DNA from: Flavobacteriales bacterium | GTDB taxonomy: Bacteria > Bacteroidota > Bacteroidia > Flavobacteriales_D > Sanyastnellaceae | Assembly (NCBI GenBank): GCA_019694805.1 | Contig: JAIBBG010000016.1 | Coordinates: 1-53,572, forward strand | Length of the DNA: 53,572 nucleotides | Direction: 5' to 3' | In this document: positions 16,493 to 25,338 of the stretch, in pieces | Layout: each line of letters starts with the position of its first letter | How positions within the stretch are numbered: the first letter of the stretch is position 1 | Notes under the pieces: model-generated | The model's input: the letters and a program-made list of their open reading frames with translations, nothing else | Told to the model about the DNA's origin: nothing | Database searches by the model: none | Made by a program: the position numbers and the translations under genes

Positions 16493-19207
16493 ATGAAAAT
16501 TTTTCTGACCTTCTTGGGTCTCTACGGTGCTTTGTGCACCAGCGCTCAATTCACCAACGTTACATCGAACTATGGCTTTTTTCTCTCCGGATCTAGTCCA
16601 CAGAGTGGTAATGGAGTGAGTTTTTACGATTATGATAAAGATGGTTGGGATGACCTCACACTCGGTCAAACAAATAGTGATATCCTCGTCTATCACAACG
16701 ACAATGGCGATTATAACATATCACTCACATTCCCAAATACAGGAGATGTAAAACAGCTCATCTGGATCGATTACGATAATGATGGAGATGCCGACTTCTT
16801 TTACACCATTTCCAATCAGAGTGCAAAACTCTTTCGAAATGATGGTGCACTCACATTCACCGATGTCACTGCGAATCTGAATTTGCCAATCACCAACGCA
16901 AAAAGTTTCGGTGCCGCATGGGGTGATTATGACTTGGATGGGTATTCGGATGTATACATCGCGAATTACAGTTCCGTTCCCAATTCATACACCAACTGGC
17001 TGCTGCACAACAATGGCGACGGCACATTTACAAATGTCACCACAGAAATGGGCGTAGGTGATGGATTCAAACCTTCTTATCAGTGTACATGGAATGATGT
17101 CAATCTAGATGGTTTGTTGGATATTTATGTGGTCAACGATTTTTCGTATGTGAATCAATTGTATATCAACAACGGGACAACCTTCGATCAAGCTGGTGAT
17201 GCATACAATCTGGACCTGGAAATGGAAGGCATGAGTATCAGTTGGACTGACCTCGATCACGATATGGATTGGGATGTGTTTATTTCCGATAATCAACCGG
17301 GCAATAAACTTATGCTCAATGAAGGTGGTGTATTCACCGATATCGCTGCATCTGCAGGTGTTCAAGTTTTTAGCACGTGTTGGGGATCAATCTGGATGGA
17401 TTACGATCATGATACCCATGATGATCTGCACATTGCAACAAGTTTGCTCAGTGTGAACGGAAATCAGAATTATCTTTTTCGAAACAATGGCGACCTTACT
17501 TTCTCCGATGAATCCATGGTCGGTGATGCACAAATCGCTTTTTCTTCCGCCAAAGGTGATAAGAACAACGACGGTTATTGGGATTTCATCGTGATGAAAC
17601 AATATCCAGCCACTGTGGCATTGTATCAAAACGATGGTGGTTCAAACCACTGGATCAAAGTCGGTTTAACAGGAACGGTGAGCAATAGAGATGGAATTGG
17701 GGCTGTGATCAAACACTATATGGGGGATCAGCAGCATATGACCGGTACGTTCTGTGGTGAAGGTTTTATGGAACAGGATTCACAGTATGAAATCCTGAGT
17801 CTTGGTGAAAACACAATCGTCGATTCACTCACCGTGACATGGCCAAGTGGTTGGGTCGACAAATATTTCAATCTAGCGGCAGATCAATTTTACAGTTTTA
17901 CCGAAGGCGAAACTTATGCACCGGTCATCACGAATTTGAGCAATCAAATGTTGTGTCCAACGGGTGGTGAAATCGAATTGCAAGCTGAAAACGCGGAATC
18001 ATGGCTTTGGAATGATAGTTCTGAATCACAAAGCTTATTTGTGACTGAACCGGGTATATATTCTTGCATCATCAAGCATCCATCAGGTGTGAGTTTTGAA
18101 GCTGAATATGAAGTAACGGAATATCAGCCACTCACTGTAACTGCAGCCTTGACGGAACCAACATGTTTCGGTTTGTCCAATGGTTGCATATCACTCTCAT
18201 TCGACGGCCAAGTCAATTCGGTGAATTGGCTGGAAGGAGGTACTGGTCAAGAAATTTGCGACCTGATGGCTGGATCATACAATGCAACCATCACCGATGA
18301 ACACGGTTGTCAGCAATCATATTTTGTAGAGTTGATCCAACCTGAAGAACTTATTGCCAATGTGAATGCAGACTCTGTGTGTTATGGTGAAACTACTGCA
18401 CCTGTCTTAAATGTATTCGGAGGTACAGTGCCTTACTTGTTGGATTGGAACGGTGATGATCCATTGGCCATTCAAGAAGGTGCACATACGGTAAGTATTA
18501 CTGATGATCGTTCATGCATCGTTACCTTGAATTATGAAGTGGCATCCTATCCTGTAGTTTCGTTTAGCTATTTGAATGACACTGTTTGTTATAATGGAGT
18601 CGTTGCGCTTGATTATGAAATTGACGCACATGGATACACTTATGAGGTTGATTGGAATGAAGAAAATCCAGAAGCGTTAACAGCCGGTGATCACATTTTT
18701 GAGATCATCGATGAAAATCAATGTTCTCTTTTGGTAGATGTTCATCTTGACGCCAGTCCAGAGATGATTTTGAATACCGTCATTCAGGATGCTGAAGGTG
18801 GTGATAACGGTTCCGCAGAAGTGATTATCAGCGGTGGCATAAGTCCTTATGTAGTGTCATGGGATACGGGAAGCAGTGATAATCCTCTTGAGAATATTGG
18901 CTCAGGCATATACGTAGCAACAGTAACCGATATCGCAGGTTGTACAGCCGAAATCTCAGCCAACGTTATCGATATCCACGTAAATGAACAGCAGGAAATG
19001 ATCTCTTTTTATCCTAATCCAGTTGTCGACTTCGTAAATATCAAATTAGTGCATGGAACAAGTTGGACCATTTATAATGCATCAGGTCAAGTGATGAAAT
19101 CAGGTCAATGTAATTCGACTCAATGCATCATCAATATGTTTGAATTCCCGTCTGGAGTTTATCATTTGAAAACGAATACAAGCAATGTGACATTCATCAA
19201 ATTGTAA
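16493..19207 (+). CDS. T9SS-secreted FG-GAP/ASPIC-UnbV/SprB-repeat protein, array copy A
   Basis: 904 residues. Signal peptide 1-18 (ends TSAQ). Residues about 35-385 form a seven-bladed propeller whose blades carry calcium-type loops such as YDYDKDGWDD, IDYDNDGDAD, GDYDLDGYSD and MDYDHDTHDD. An ASPIC/UnbV domain follows (about 405-480: RDGIGAVI, GEGFMEQDSQYEILSLG, VTWPSGWVD). Residues 490-830 hold SprB-like or Ig-like modules (CFGLSNGCISL, GSYNATITDEHGC). A T9SS type A sorting domain ends the protein (about 837-904: FYPNPV, FPSGVYHL). It should be exported by Sec, pass the outer membrane by T9SS and be anchored or released at the surface. The ATG at 16493 is preferred to one at 16454, which adds a non-signal-like extension. 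Ligand unknown. Confidence 0.9.
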   Translation: MKIFLTFLGLYGALCTSAQFTNVTSNYGFFLSGSSPQSGNGVSFYDYDKDGWDDLTLGQTNSDILVYHNDNGDYNISLTFPNTGDVKQLIWIDYDNDGDADFFYTISNQSAKLFRNDGALTFTDVTANLNLPITNAKSFGAAWGDYDLDGYSDVYIANYSSVPNSYTNWLLHNNGDGTFTNVTTEMGVGDGFKPSYQCTWNDVNLDGLLDIYVVNDFSYVNQLYINNGTTFDQAGDAYNLDLEMEGMSISWTDLDHDMDWDVFISDNQPGNKLMLNEGGVFTDIAASAGVQVFSTCWGSIWMDYDHDTHDDLHIATSLLSVNGNQNYLFRNNGDLTFSDESMVGDAQIAFSSAKGDKNNDGYWDFIVMKQYPATVALYQNDGGSNHWIKVGLTGTVSNRDGIGAVIKHYMGDQQHMTGTFCGEGFMEQDSQYEILSLGENTIVDSLTVTWPSGWVDKYFNLAADQFYSFTEGETYAPVITNLSNQMLCPTGGEIELQAENAESWLWNDSSESQSLFVTEPGIYSCIIKHPSGVSFEAEYEVTEYQPLTVTAALTEPTCFGLSNGCISLSFDGQVNSVNWLEGGTGQEICDLMAGSYNATITDEHGCQQSYFVELIQPEELIANVNADSVCYGETTAPVLNVFGGTVPYLLDWNGDDPLAIQEGAHTVSITDDRSCIVTLNYEVASYPVVSFSYLNDTVCYNGVVALDYEIDAHGYTYEVDWNEENPEALTAGDHIFEIIDENQCSLLVDVHLDASPEMILNTVIQDAEGGDNGSAEVIISGGISPYVVSWDTGSSDNPLENIGSGIYVATVTDIAGCTAEISANVIDIHVNEQQEMISFYPNPVVDFVNIKLVHGTSWTIYNASGQVMKSGQCNSTQCIINMFEFPSGVYHLKTNTSNVTFIKL

Positions 19208-19230
19208 AAAAAACCTGCTATAGATATTCA

Positions 19231-19259
19231 AAACCCGCCGCTGGCGGGTTTTCTTTTTT
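19231..19259 (+). terminator. Intrinsic terminator after array copy A
   Basis: A 9-bp perfect stem (AAACCCGCC / GGCGGGTTT) with a 3-base loop is followed by a T-rich run. It lies 23 bases after the stop of copy A and separates its transcript from copy B. Confidence 0.9.
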
Positions 19260-19370
19260 GGAGTTGTGGCATCATCCAGAAGACTTCCATTGAAAGATGG
19301 TCATCTTCGACACTTTTGGATGCTATCCTTAGAATGATAAAGAACCTTCTTTTTAAACCCAATTTTAATG

Positions 19371-19414
19371 TTTGATATTGAGGTAAGTTGAATCTTTGAT
19401 GTGATCATCACATC
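19371..19414 (+). promoter_or_regulatory. Candidate promoter and 17-bp operator-like palindrome before array copy B
   Basis: TTTG (19371-19374) and AATCTTTG (19391-19398, one mismatch to TAnnTTTG) are spaced 16 bases apart, shorter than the usual 19-21. A perfect inverted repeat GATGTGATCATCACATC (19398-19414) starts on the last base of the -7 box and would cover the transcription start, which is a classic repressor-site position. Regulator unknown. Confidence 0.3.
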
Positions 19415-19445
19415 GCTCTCTGTCTGTTGTTCGACATGAGGATTT

Positions 19446-22004
19446 ATGGTGTTCGCCTTAACTATTCATGTAATGTCTTTATCTTGTCGAAAGCCTCGGT
19501 GGTTTTTACCTACGTGCTTTAGAAGACTATGGCTTCTGATGATGGGATTGATAGCTTCTCTTGCGAATTCTGCGCAATTCACCTACTTGCAAGATGTCAA
19601 TCTATACGCAGGCACTACCGAAGGCGAATATGGAAATGGCATCAGTCTTTACGACATCAATCATGATGGATTTGATGACATAACGATCTGCACCAAGGAC
19701 CAGGGTGTATTGATTTATATGAACGATAGCCTGAGTTTTGAAGAAAACAATGTGATTCCTTTCGTGCCTGGAGATCTGAAACATCCAGTTTGGGTAGACT
19801 ATGACAATGACAACGATCCTGATTTTTGTGTGACATCACTGAACGGCGTATTTCTTTTTAGAAATGATGGTGGTGTGTTCACTGATATTTCTGATAGTCT
19901 GCATCTGCCTTCTGCCAATAGTGTGACGTATGGCACGGCTTGGGCAGACTATGACGGTGATGGATGGCTTGATGTTTACATTGCCAATTATGAATATTTT
20001 TTCCCTGATTCAAATACAAATTGGTTGCTGAGAAACAAGGGCCAAGGCGGATTCGAAGATGTCACTGATCAATGTGCATGTGATAACGGACAAGCTGCGT
20101 CTTTCCAACCGGTGTGGTTAGATGCTGATGATGACCTCAAGCAAGATTTATTCATCATCAATGACAAATTTCATGGCAATGGATATTATCACAATGAAGG
20201 AAATACATTTTCTGATGCAAGTGTTGAGAGTGGATTTTTCTTTGAGATGGAATCCATGTCTAATTCCTGGACTGATATCGATCACAACCTTTTGCCGGAT
20301 GTGTATATCTCCAACACCACAGCTGGTAATGTATTGCTGCGAATGACGGAAAATGGATTCGTCAATACCGCTCCTGAAAATGGTTTAGAGATCAATAGTG
20401 TTTGCTGGAATGCCATGTGGCTGGATTATGATCACAACGGTTGGGAAGATTTACATGTGGCAACCAATTCTATTGGCATCAATCAAAATATCAATCCACT
20501 ATTTCGTCATGTTAATGATGAGTTTTATCCGATCACCATTCAGGGTGATAATCGAAGTGTGTTGTGCACAGCGAAAGGTGACTTGAACAATGATGGCTAT
20601 TGGGATTACGTTGAAATCACACAGTTTCCACTTTCAGGTCGAATTTTCCTCAACAATGGGGGAAATCATCACTGGATAAAATGTGGATTTCAGGGTACTG
20701 CTTCCAATCATGATGGAGTAGGCGCTGTCATACATTATTTTATCGACGAGGAAGAAAAATTGAGATATACATTTTGTGGTGAGGGTTTTCTGAGTCAGGA
20801 CTCTCAAGTTGAAATTCTCAGTCTGGGGCCTTCAGCATCTTTGGATTCGATGTATGTAAAGTGGCCAAGTGGTTGGATCGACAGATATTACAATATACCT
20901 GCTGATTCATATATGCTTTTGACAGAAGGTGAAACATTTTGGTATGAAAGCATGAATGATCATTTTTTGGCATCATGTGAAAATGATACAGTAGATGTTT
21001 ACGTGAATAGCAGCCATGATGTCATTTGGTTTGATGGAATAAATGCCGATACCAGAAGTTTTAGCCATGCTGGAGTTTATACTTATGAGGTTTTCAATGA
21101 ACTTGGTTTTTCTTTCACAGACAGTGTGAGCATCGAATTATTGGATGTGCCAGATTTGACATATCATACTGAAAATGCATCTTGTTTTGGAAGTCACGAT
21201 GGTTCAATCATTTTGGATAATCCGGAAGCTGAATCTTTCATCCAATGGAATCCAGATACATTGAACATCATGTCGCTTCATGCGGGATGGTATGACTTTA
21301 CTTGGATGGATGAATATGGTTGTGAACATGCGGATACGTTTATGATAGATCAACCTGCATTGATAGAGATAAAAACTTTTACAGAAGAAGTTTGTGAAGG
21401 AATGTTGTCTCCAGTGATCTGGGAAATTGATGGCGGTGTAGCTCCTTATCATCTAATGGATGGCGATGTTCTGCCTGATTCACTTTATCCTGGCGAATAC
21501 GACCTGATGATCATGGATGCTAACACTTGTGTAGTTCAATATGAATTGTTTATTGATCAAGCAGAAAGTCCATGGGTTGAAATCGTGAATGAATCCATCA
21601 ATGATGTGGAATTTTTGATTGCCTCTGTGAGCGGTGGAACATCACCTTTTCAATACATATGGAACAATGGCGAAATCGAAGACACGATACTTTGCGCCAA
21701 TTCAGGATGGTTTGAAGTTCAAGTGATGGATGCCAATGGTTGTCTTGGTTCTGATGCGCTGGAAATGGTGAGTCAAGTTTCAGAACTCACTAAATGTTTC
21801 AACGTGTTTCCGAATCCATGTCGAGATCATTTGTTCGTTTTCCCATTTGTAGGTGATTTCGAATTGTATGATATGCAAGGCAAATTGTTGAGGTGTGATA
21901 AACTTATGTCTACTGGTAGAATTGATGTGAGTGATCTGCCTGTAGGAAATTATTGCCTGAGATTAAACCCAAATCATGTAGTCGGGATCGTGATGAAGCG
22001 CTGA
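19446..22004 (+). CDS. T9SS-secreted FG-GAP/ASPIC-UnbV/SprB-repeat protein, array copy B
   Basis: 852 residues with the same domain order as copy A. A long positively charged signal peptide ends near residue 44 (ANSAQ). Propeller blades include YDINHDGFDD, VDYDNDNDPD, ADYDGDGWLD and LDYDHNGWED. The ASPIC/UnbV block is GVGAVIHY, GEGFLSQDSQVEILSLG, VKWPSGWID. SprB-like modules follow, then a T9SS type A tail from about residue 784 (FNVFPNPCRDH, LPVGNYCLRL). An ATG at 19473 would also give a usable signal peptide. The last 13 codons and the stop lie inside the left arm of a MITE-like palindrome (21964-22191). The C-terminus is therefore encoded by repeat DNA, yet it still fits the sorting-domain pattern. 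Confidence 0.9.
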   Translation: MVFALTIHVMSLSCRKPRWFLPTCFRRLWLLMMGLIASLANSAQFTYLQDVNLYAGTTEGEYGNGISLYDINHDGFDDITICTKDQGVLIYMNDSLSFEENNVIPFVPGDLKHPVWVDYDNDNDPDFCVTSLNGVFLFRNDGGVFTDISDSLHLPSANSVTYGTAWADYDGDGWLDVYIANYEYFFPDSNTNWLLRNKGQGGFEDVTDQCACDNGQAASFQPVWLDADDDLKQDLFIINDKFHGNGYYHNEGNTFSDASVESGFFFEMESMSNSWTDIDHNLLPDVYISNTTAGNVLLRMTENGFVNTAPENGLEINSVCWNAMWLDYDHNGWEDLHVATNSIGINQNINPLFRHVNDEFYPITIQGDNRSVLCTAKGDLNNDGYWDYVEITQFPLSGRIFLNNGGNHHWIKCGFQGTASNHDGVGAVIHYFIDEEEKLRYTFCGEGFLSQDSQVEILSLGPSASLDSMYVKWPSGWIDRYYNIPADSYMLLTEGETFWYESMNDHFLASCENDTVDVYVNSSHDVIWFDGINADTRSFSHAGVYTYEVFNELGFSFTDSVSIELLDVPDLTYHTENASCFGSHDGSIILDNPEAESFIQWNPDTLNIMSLHAGWYDFTWMDEYGCEHADTFMIDQPALIEIKTFTEEVCEGMLSPVIWEIDGGVAPYHLMDGDVLPDSLYPGEYDLMIMDANTCVVQYELFIDQAESPWVEIVNESINDVEFLIASVSGGTSPFQYIWNNGEIEDTILCANSGWFEVQVMDANGCLGSDALEMVSQVSELTKCFNVFPNPCRDHLFVFPFVGDFELYDMQGKLLRCDKLMSTGRIDVSDLPVGNYCLRLNPNHVVGIVMKR

Positions 22005-22191
22005 AAGCCAAAAAGGACGGGCGCTTCCCGATTGCATCGGGACAGGCTCACAAGATTTTTATTTGAAGCCTATCATGCATTCTGTGAAAATAATCATCGA
22101 GGAAAGCTTGCTGCATGAGGTTACGACATGGTGTGATCATCATCGAAGTCTTGCATGGCAGTGATAGCTTTCGATGGCATGATCCGGGTTA
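21964..22191. repeat. MITE-like imperfect palindrome, element 1
   Basis: The arms begin and end at TA: the left arm opens TAAACCC (21964) and the right arm closes GGGTTA (22191). Left arm about 21964-22009, right arm about 22156-22191, imperfectly complementary. Inside, TCCCGAT-TGC-ATCGGGA (22026-22042) forms a small hairpin. About 60 bases of the left arm match element 2 (46963-47103, opposite strand) at roughly 54 of 60 positions, including GCCAAAAAGGACGGGCGC (22007-22024). The left arm overlaps the 3' end of array copy B. There is no transposase in the window; TA-bounded ends would suit an IS630/mariner-type MITE. Confidence 0.65.
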
Positions 22192-22454
22192 TTTCGTTGT
22201 TGTCAAACGATCCAAGTTTTAATTAAACATAAATGATGTTCTAATGGTGCTTTAATTCTGCAAGTGCTAATTCTCACGTAATTAGATTCACCTTAACGAT
22301 GTGGTGTATACCACCACCATATGAACTGGTCTTACTGTATTTGTCCCTTCGCGTGATCTCAGAGGATGTTGAAATGATGCACCATGATGTATTTCATCTT
22401 TGGTTCATGCAATAGGGCACGTGAGTCCGACCACCTTAACTATGCTTAGCTCAG
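22005..22454. other. 450-base intergenic region between array copies B and C
   Basis: The first 190 bases are the body of MITE-like element 1. The rest is AT-rich with no coding frame I trust. A weak promoter candidate for copy C has TTG at 22369-22371 and CATCTTTG at 22395-22402, spaced 23 bases. No T-run terminator for copy B is visible unless the palindrome serves as one. Confidence 0.5.
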
Positions 22455-23462
22455 ATGTTGTTACACTCTGTACAGCCATTTCTTTGCCCATTGGGTTGCT
22501 TGTTTTTGAACATTCAAAAGCACGGTAAACCAATTCTTCCATGGATGGCATTGGTTTATTTCTTTTCTGGTTTTTTCTTTTCGCCAAAGTTGAATGCTCA
22601 ATTTACACTGATGGAGTCCAATGCAACATTTAATAACATCACTGGTTTGAATTATGCATGCGGTCTAAGTTGTTACGATTTTAATCATGATGGTTGGGAT
22701 GATATCACATTCGCTACCCACACAGATGGTGTGCGCACATTCCAAAATAATCAAGGTGTGTTCGAAGAGTTATACCTGTTCAATGGATTCTATGGTCAGA
22801 TACGTGGTATCACTTGGGTAGATTTTGACCATGATGGCGATGCTGATTTTTTCGCTGCCAGGTATATGGATAGTATGATTATCATGCGCAATGACGGCGA
22901 TTTAAACTTCACAGATATTTCTGCATCTACAACGAATCCTTCAACACAAGCCAATTGCCATGGTGTGAGTTGGGGCGACTATGATCTTGATGGTTTACCA
23001 GATGCGTACGTATCGAATTATCAGGTCGCTGGAAATATTCGAAGTTGGCTGATGCACAATCTCGGAAATGGGCAATTCGAAAATGTGGCAAATGCATTGG
23101 GTGTATCCAATGGTGTGAAACCAGCCTTTCAAAGTTCATGGATGGACTATGATTTGGATGGTGATTCTGATCTAATGGTCATCAATGATCGATATGCCGG
23201 TAATTCATTTTATCGGAATAATGGCGATGGAAGTTTTACCAATGTCGGCGATGAAACAGGCTTGAACATCGAACTCGATGGGATGGGTATTTCTTGGACG
23301 GATCTGGACCATGATCTGGATTATGATCTCTATATTTCGAATACAGATTCCGGAAGTGTGTTATTGATGAATGAGGATGGTGTGTTTCATGACCAAGCAG
23401 AAAACAGCAACTTGAAATTTCCTGGTGCTACCTTAATATGGCGTCGAGTGGTTGGACTATGA
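22455..23462 (+). CDS. Array copy C, 5' part (frameshifted FG-GAP T9SS protein)
   Basis: 335 codons, the N-terminal part of a third paralog. A long signal peptide ends near KLNAQ, and propeller blades include YDFNHDGWDD, VDFDHDGDAD, GDYDLDGLPD, MDYDLDGDSD and TDLDHDLDYD. The frame then runs out as TLIWRRVVGL and TGA. Copies A and B read CWGSIWMDYD and CWNAMWLDYD at this point. The next frame reads YGVEWLDYDNNTWDDF from 23437, so one extra base near 23428-23439 explains the break. It is either a real inactivating frameshift or a sequencing error. It continues in the part starting at 23452. Confidence 0.8.
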   Translation: MLLHSVQPFLCPLGCLFLNIQKHGKPILPWMALVYFFSGFFFSPKLNAQFTLMESNATFNNITGLNYACGLSCYDFNHDGWDDITFATHTDGVRTFQNNQGVFEELYLFNGFYGQIRGITWVDFDHDGDADFFAARYMDSMIIMRNDGDLNFTDISASTTNPSTQANCHGVSWGDYDLDGLPDAYVSNYQVAGNIRSWLMHNLGNGQFENVANALGVSNGVKPAFQSSWMDYDLDGDSDLMVINDRYAGNSFYRNNGDGSFTNVGDETGLNIELDGMGISWTDLDHDLDYDLYISNTDSGSVLLMNEDGVFHDQAENSNLKFPGATLIWRRVVGL

Positions 23463-25275
23463 CAACAATACTTGGGATGATTTTTATGGAGCTACTAATA
23501 CACCTTTCGATGGTGGTCAAAATTATTTTTGTATGAACAACGGCGACAGCTTTTTTGACTGTTCTAATTCACCAGACTTCGAATTAGATGATAGTGAAAG
23601 TTATGTTACTGCGACTGGCGATTTTAATCAAGATGGATTTACAGATTTGGTAGTTTTAAATATCCTTCCTCAGAAAGTTGCAGTTTGGATGAACAATGCT
23701 GTGGGTGGTAATTGGATAAAAATAAAACTTCAAGGTACCATAAGTAATACGGATGCCATTGGCACACAAATTCACATTTATGCTGGTGGTGAGGAATACA
23801 TGTCGTACACCCAATCTGGTGAAAGTTTCTTGGGGCAGGATTCGCAGTATGAAATTATTGGTGTGGATGATGCTGATGTGATTGATTCAGTTGTCGTGCA
23901 TTGGCCAAGTGGCTGGACGGATAAAATTTTCGCCTTAGATGTGAATGCTTCTGTCGAAATCGTTGAAGGTGTTACATACACCGATAATTTGGAGTTATAT
24001 GAATTTACGGTATGCCAGAATGATTCACTTTATTTAGTGAATCCTCAAAACCTGGATGGCTATTGGTATGATGGTTCTTTTTCTGACTCTTTACTTGTTA
24101 CTGAACCAGGAGAATACCAACAAATTGTTCCTACTGAAATGGGTTTTGATCATCATGTCCATTTTAACATAACTTATTTTGTAGCTCCTGAAATTGATGT
24201 CAATGTCATGAATGTTTCTTGTTTTGGAGCATCGGACGGAATCGCTTCCATTGAGCTTCAGCCTGAACAAGTGCATGCGATTTCTTGGACTTCGGACAGT
24301 GTAATGATGTCAGCAGATCATCTTGCTCCTGGAAACTATCATGTAGAAGTCGAATTCATCAATACTTGCTCTACATCATTTGATTTTGTTATTGAAGAAC
24401 CTCAACCGATTTCAATGAATCATGTATCGGATACAGTATGTGTTGGTGCAACTTGTGAAGTGAATATTGTTGCAACTGGTGGCCATGGATTGTATGCATT
24501 TTCCTGGCTGGATGGTGATCCTACAGCATTGGGCGTCGGTGTTCATCATGTGTTGATTCATGATCAAATGGGTTGTGCTCTCATGGACAGTATTACGATC
24601 TACGAATTTCCATCTGCAGAATTGGAATGGGACATTCCAATTGCTTGTTATGGTGAAAGTGTCGCCATTGAATACAATGTGCTGAATGAAGTCGATGTGA
24701 TCTTTGTCGATTATCAGGATATCAATCCTCTTTCAGTCAACGCCGGAAATCATGATGTCATCGTATTGAATGAGTACGGATGTTCGCAACTTGAAGTAGT
24801 AAGTGTTTATGAAAATGACTTGATTGAATCTAATGCATCCATTGTTTGCCCTGATCAAAACAATTTGGGAAGCATTGAAGTGACGGTATGGGGTGGATCG
24901 CCGCCTTATGCCATCCATTGGCAAGATGGTCAGGAAGCATTTCATATCTATGAGGTAGAACCTGGATCCTACTCCTACACCATTACTGATAGTGCAGGTT
25001 GTGTTCATAATGGAGATGTTCAAGTCGTACTGGAAAATGTAGGTGAAATTTCTAATGACCTGCTGATGTATCCTAATCCTACGAATGGCGTGCTCAAGGT
25101 AAAAGTTGAATCTTTCGAAACCATCAACCTCATCAACACATCCGGCAAAGTGCTTTTCAGCAAAGTACTGAATCCGGGATACAATGAAATAGATCTAACA
25201 GGACTTCCCAACGGTAGTTACTTTTTGAAGTCTGCAAATCATGTAGGTCACATCGTGTTAGAGGACGTTCACTAA
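23452..25275 (+). CDS. Array copy C, 3' part (rest of propeller, ASPIC/UnbV, SprB-like, T9SS tail)
   Basis: 607 codons in the +1-shifted frame relative to the 5' part, overlapping it by 11 bases. It opens LDYDNNTWDDF, continuing the broken propeller blade. It then has the last blade (DFNQDGFTD), the ASPIC/UnbV domain (DAIGTQIHI, GESFLGQDSQYEIIGV, HWPSGWTD), SprB-like modules (CFGASDGIASIEL, GSYSYTITDSAGC) and a T9SS type A tail (LLMYPNPTNG, LPNGSYFLKS). It has no signal peptide or natural start of its own (first codon TTG), so alone it would not be exported. The rest of the frame is intact, which suggests a recent break or a sequence error. Confidence 0.8.
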   Translation: MDYDNNTWDDFYGATNTPFDGGQNYFCMNNGDSFFDCSNSPDFELDDSESYVTATGDFNQDGFTDLVVLNILPQKVAVWMNNAVGGNWIKIKLQGTISNTDAIGTQIHIYAGGEEYMSYTQSGESFLGQDSQYEIIGVDDADVIDSVVVHWPSGWTDKIFALDVNASVEIVEGVTYTDNLELYEFTVCQNDSLYLVNPQNLDGYWYDGSFSDSLLVTEPGEYQQIVPTEMGFDHHVHFNITYFVAPEIDVNVMNVSCFGASDGIASIELQPEQVHAISWTSDSVMMSADHLAPGNYHVEVEFINTCSTSFDFVIEEPQPISMNHVSDTVCVGATCEVNIVATGGHGLYAFSWLDGDPTALGVGVHHVLIHDQMGCALMDSITIYEFPSAELEWDIPIACYGESVAIEYNVLNEVDVIFVDYQDINPLSVNAGNHDVIVLNEYGCSQLEVVSVYENDLIESNASIVCPDQNNLGSIEVTVWGGSPPYAIHWQDGQEAFHIYEVEPGSYSYTITDSAGCVHNGDVQVVLENVGEISNDLLMYPNPTNGVLKVKVESFETINLINTSGKVLFSKVLNPGYNEIDLTGLPNGSYFLKSANHVGHIVLEDVH

Positions 25276-25291
25276 TGGTCGGAAATGTTCA

Positions 25292-25322
25292 TTTGCGAAA
25301 GTGCACGTTCAGTGTATTTTCG
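25292..25322 (+). promoter_or_regulatory. Promoter of the fructose-bisphosphate aldolase gene
   Basis: TTTG (25292-25295), 19 bases, then TATTTTCG (25315-25322) matches the Bacteroidota TTTG-N19-21-TAnnTTTG promoter with one mismatch. It falls inside the extended frame that begins at 25285 and so supports the ATG at 25339 as the true start. Confidence 0.65.
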
Positions 25323-25338
25323 CAAAAAAAAATTAACC

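Noticed and set aside
16604..17600. Tandem DNA repeats or CRISPR-like array in copies A-E
   Set aside because: The recurring Asp/Asn-rich stretches are propeller blades at the protein level; spacing and DNA sequence vary and no repeat-spacer structure exists.
23433..23462. Programmed +1 frameshift in array copy C
   Set aside because: No known slippery or stimulatory pattern is visible and the other four paralogs are encoded in one frame; a mutation or sequencing error is simpler.
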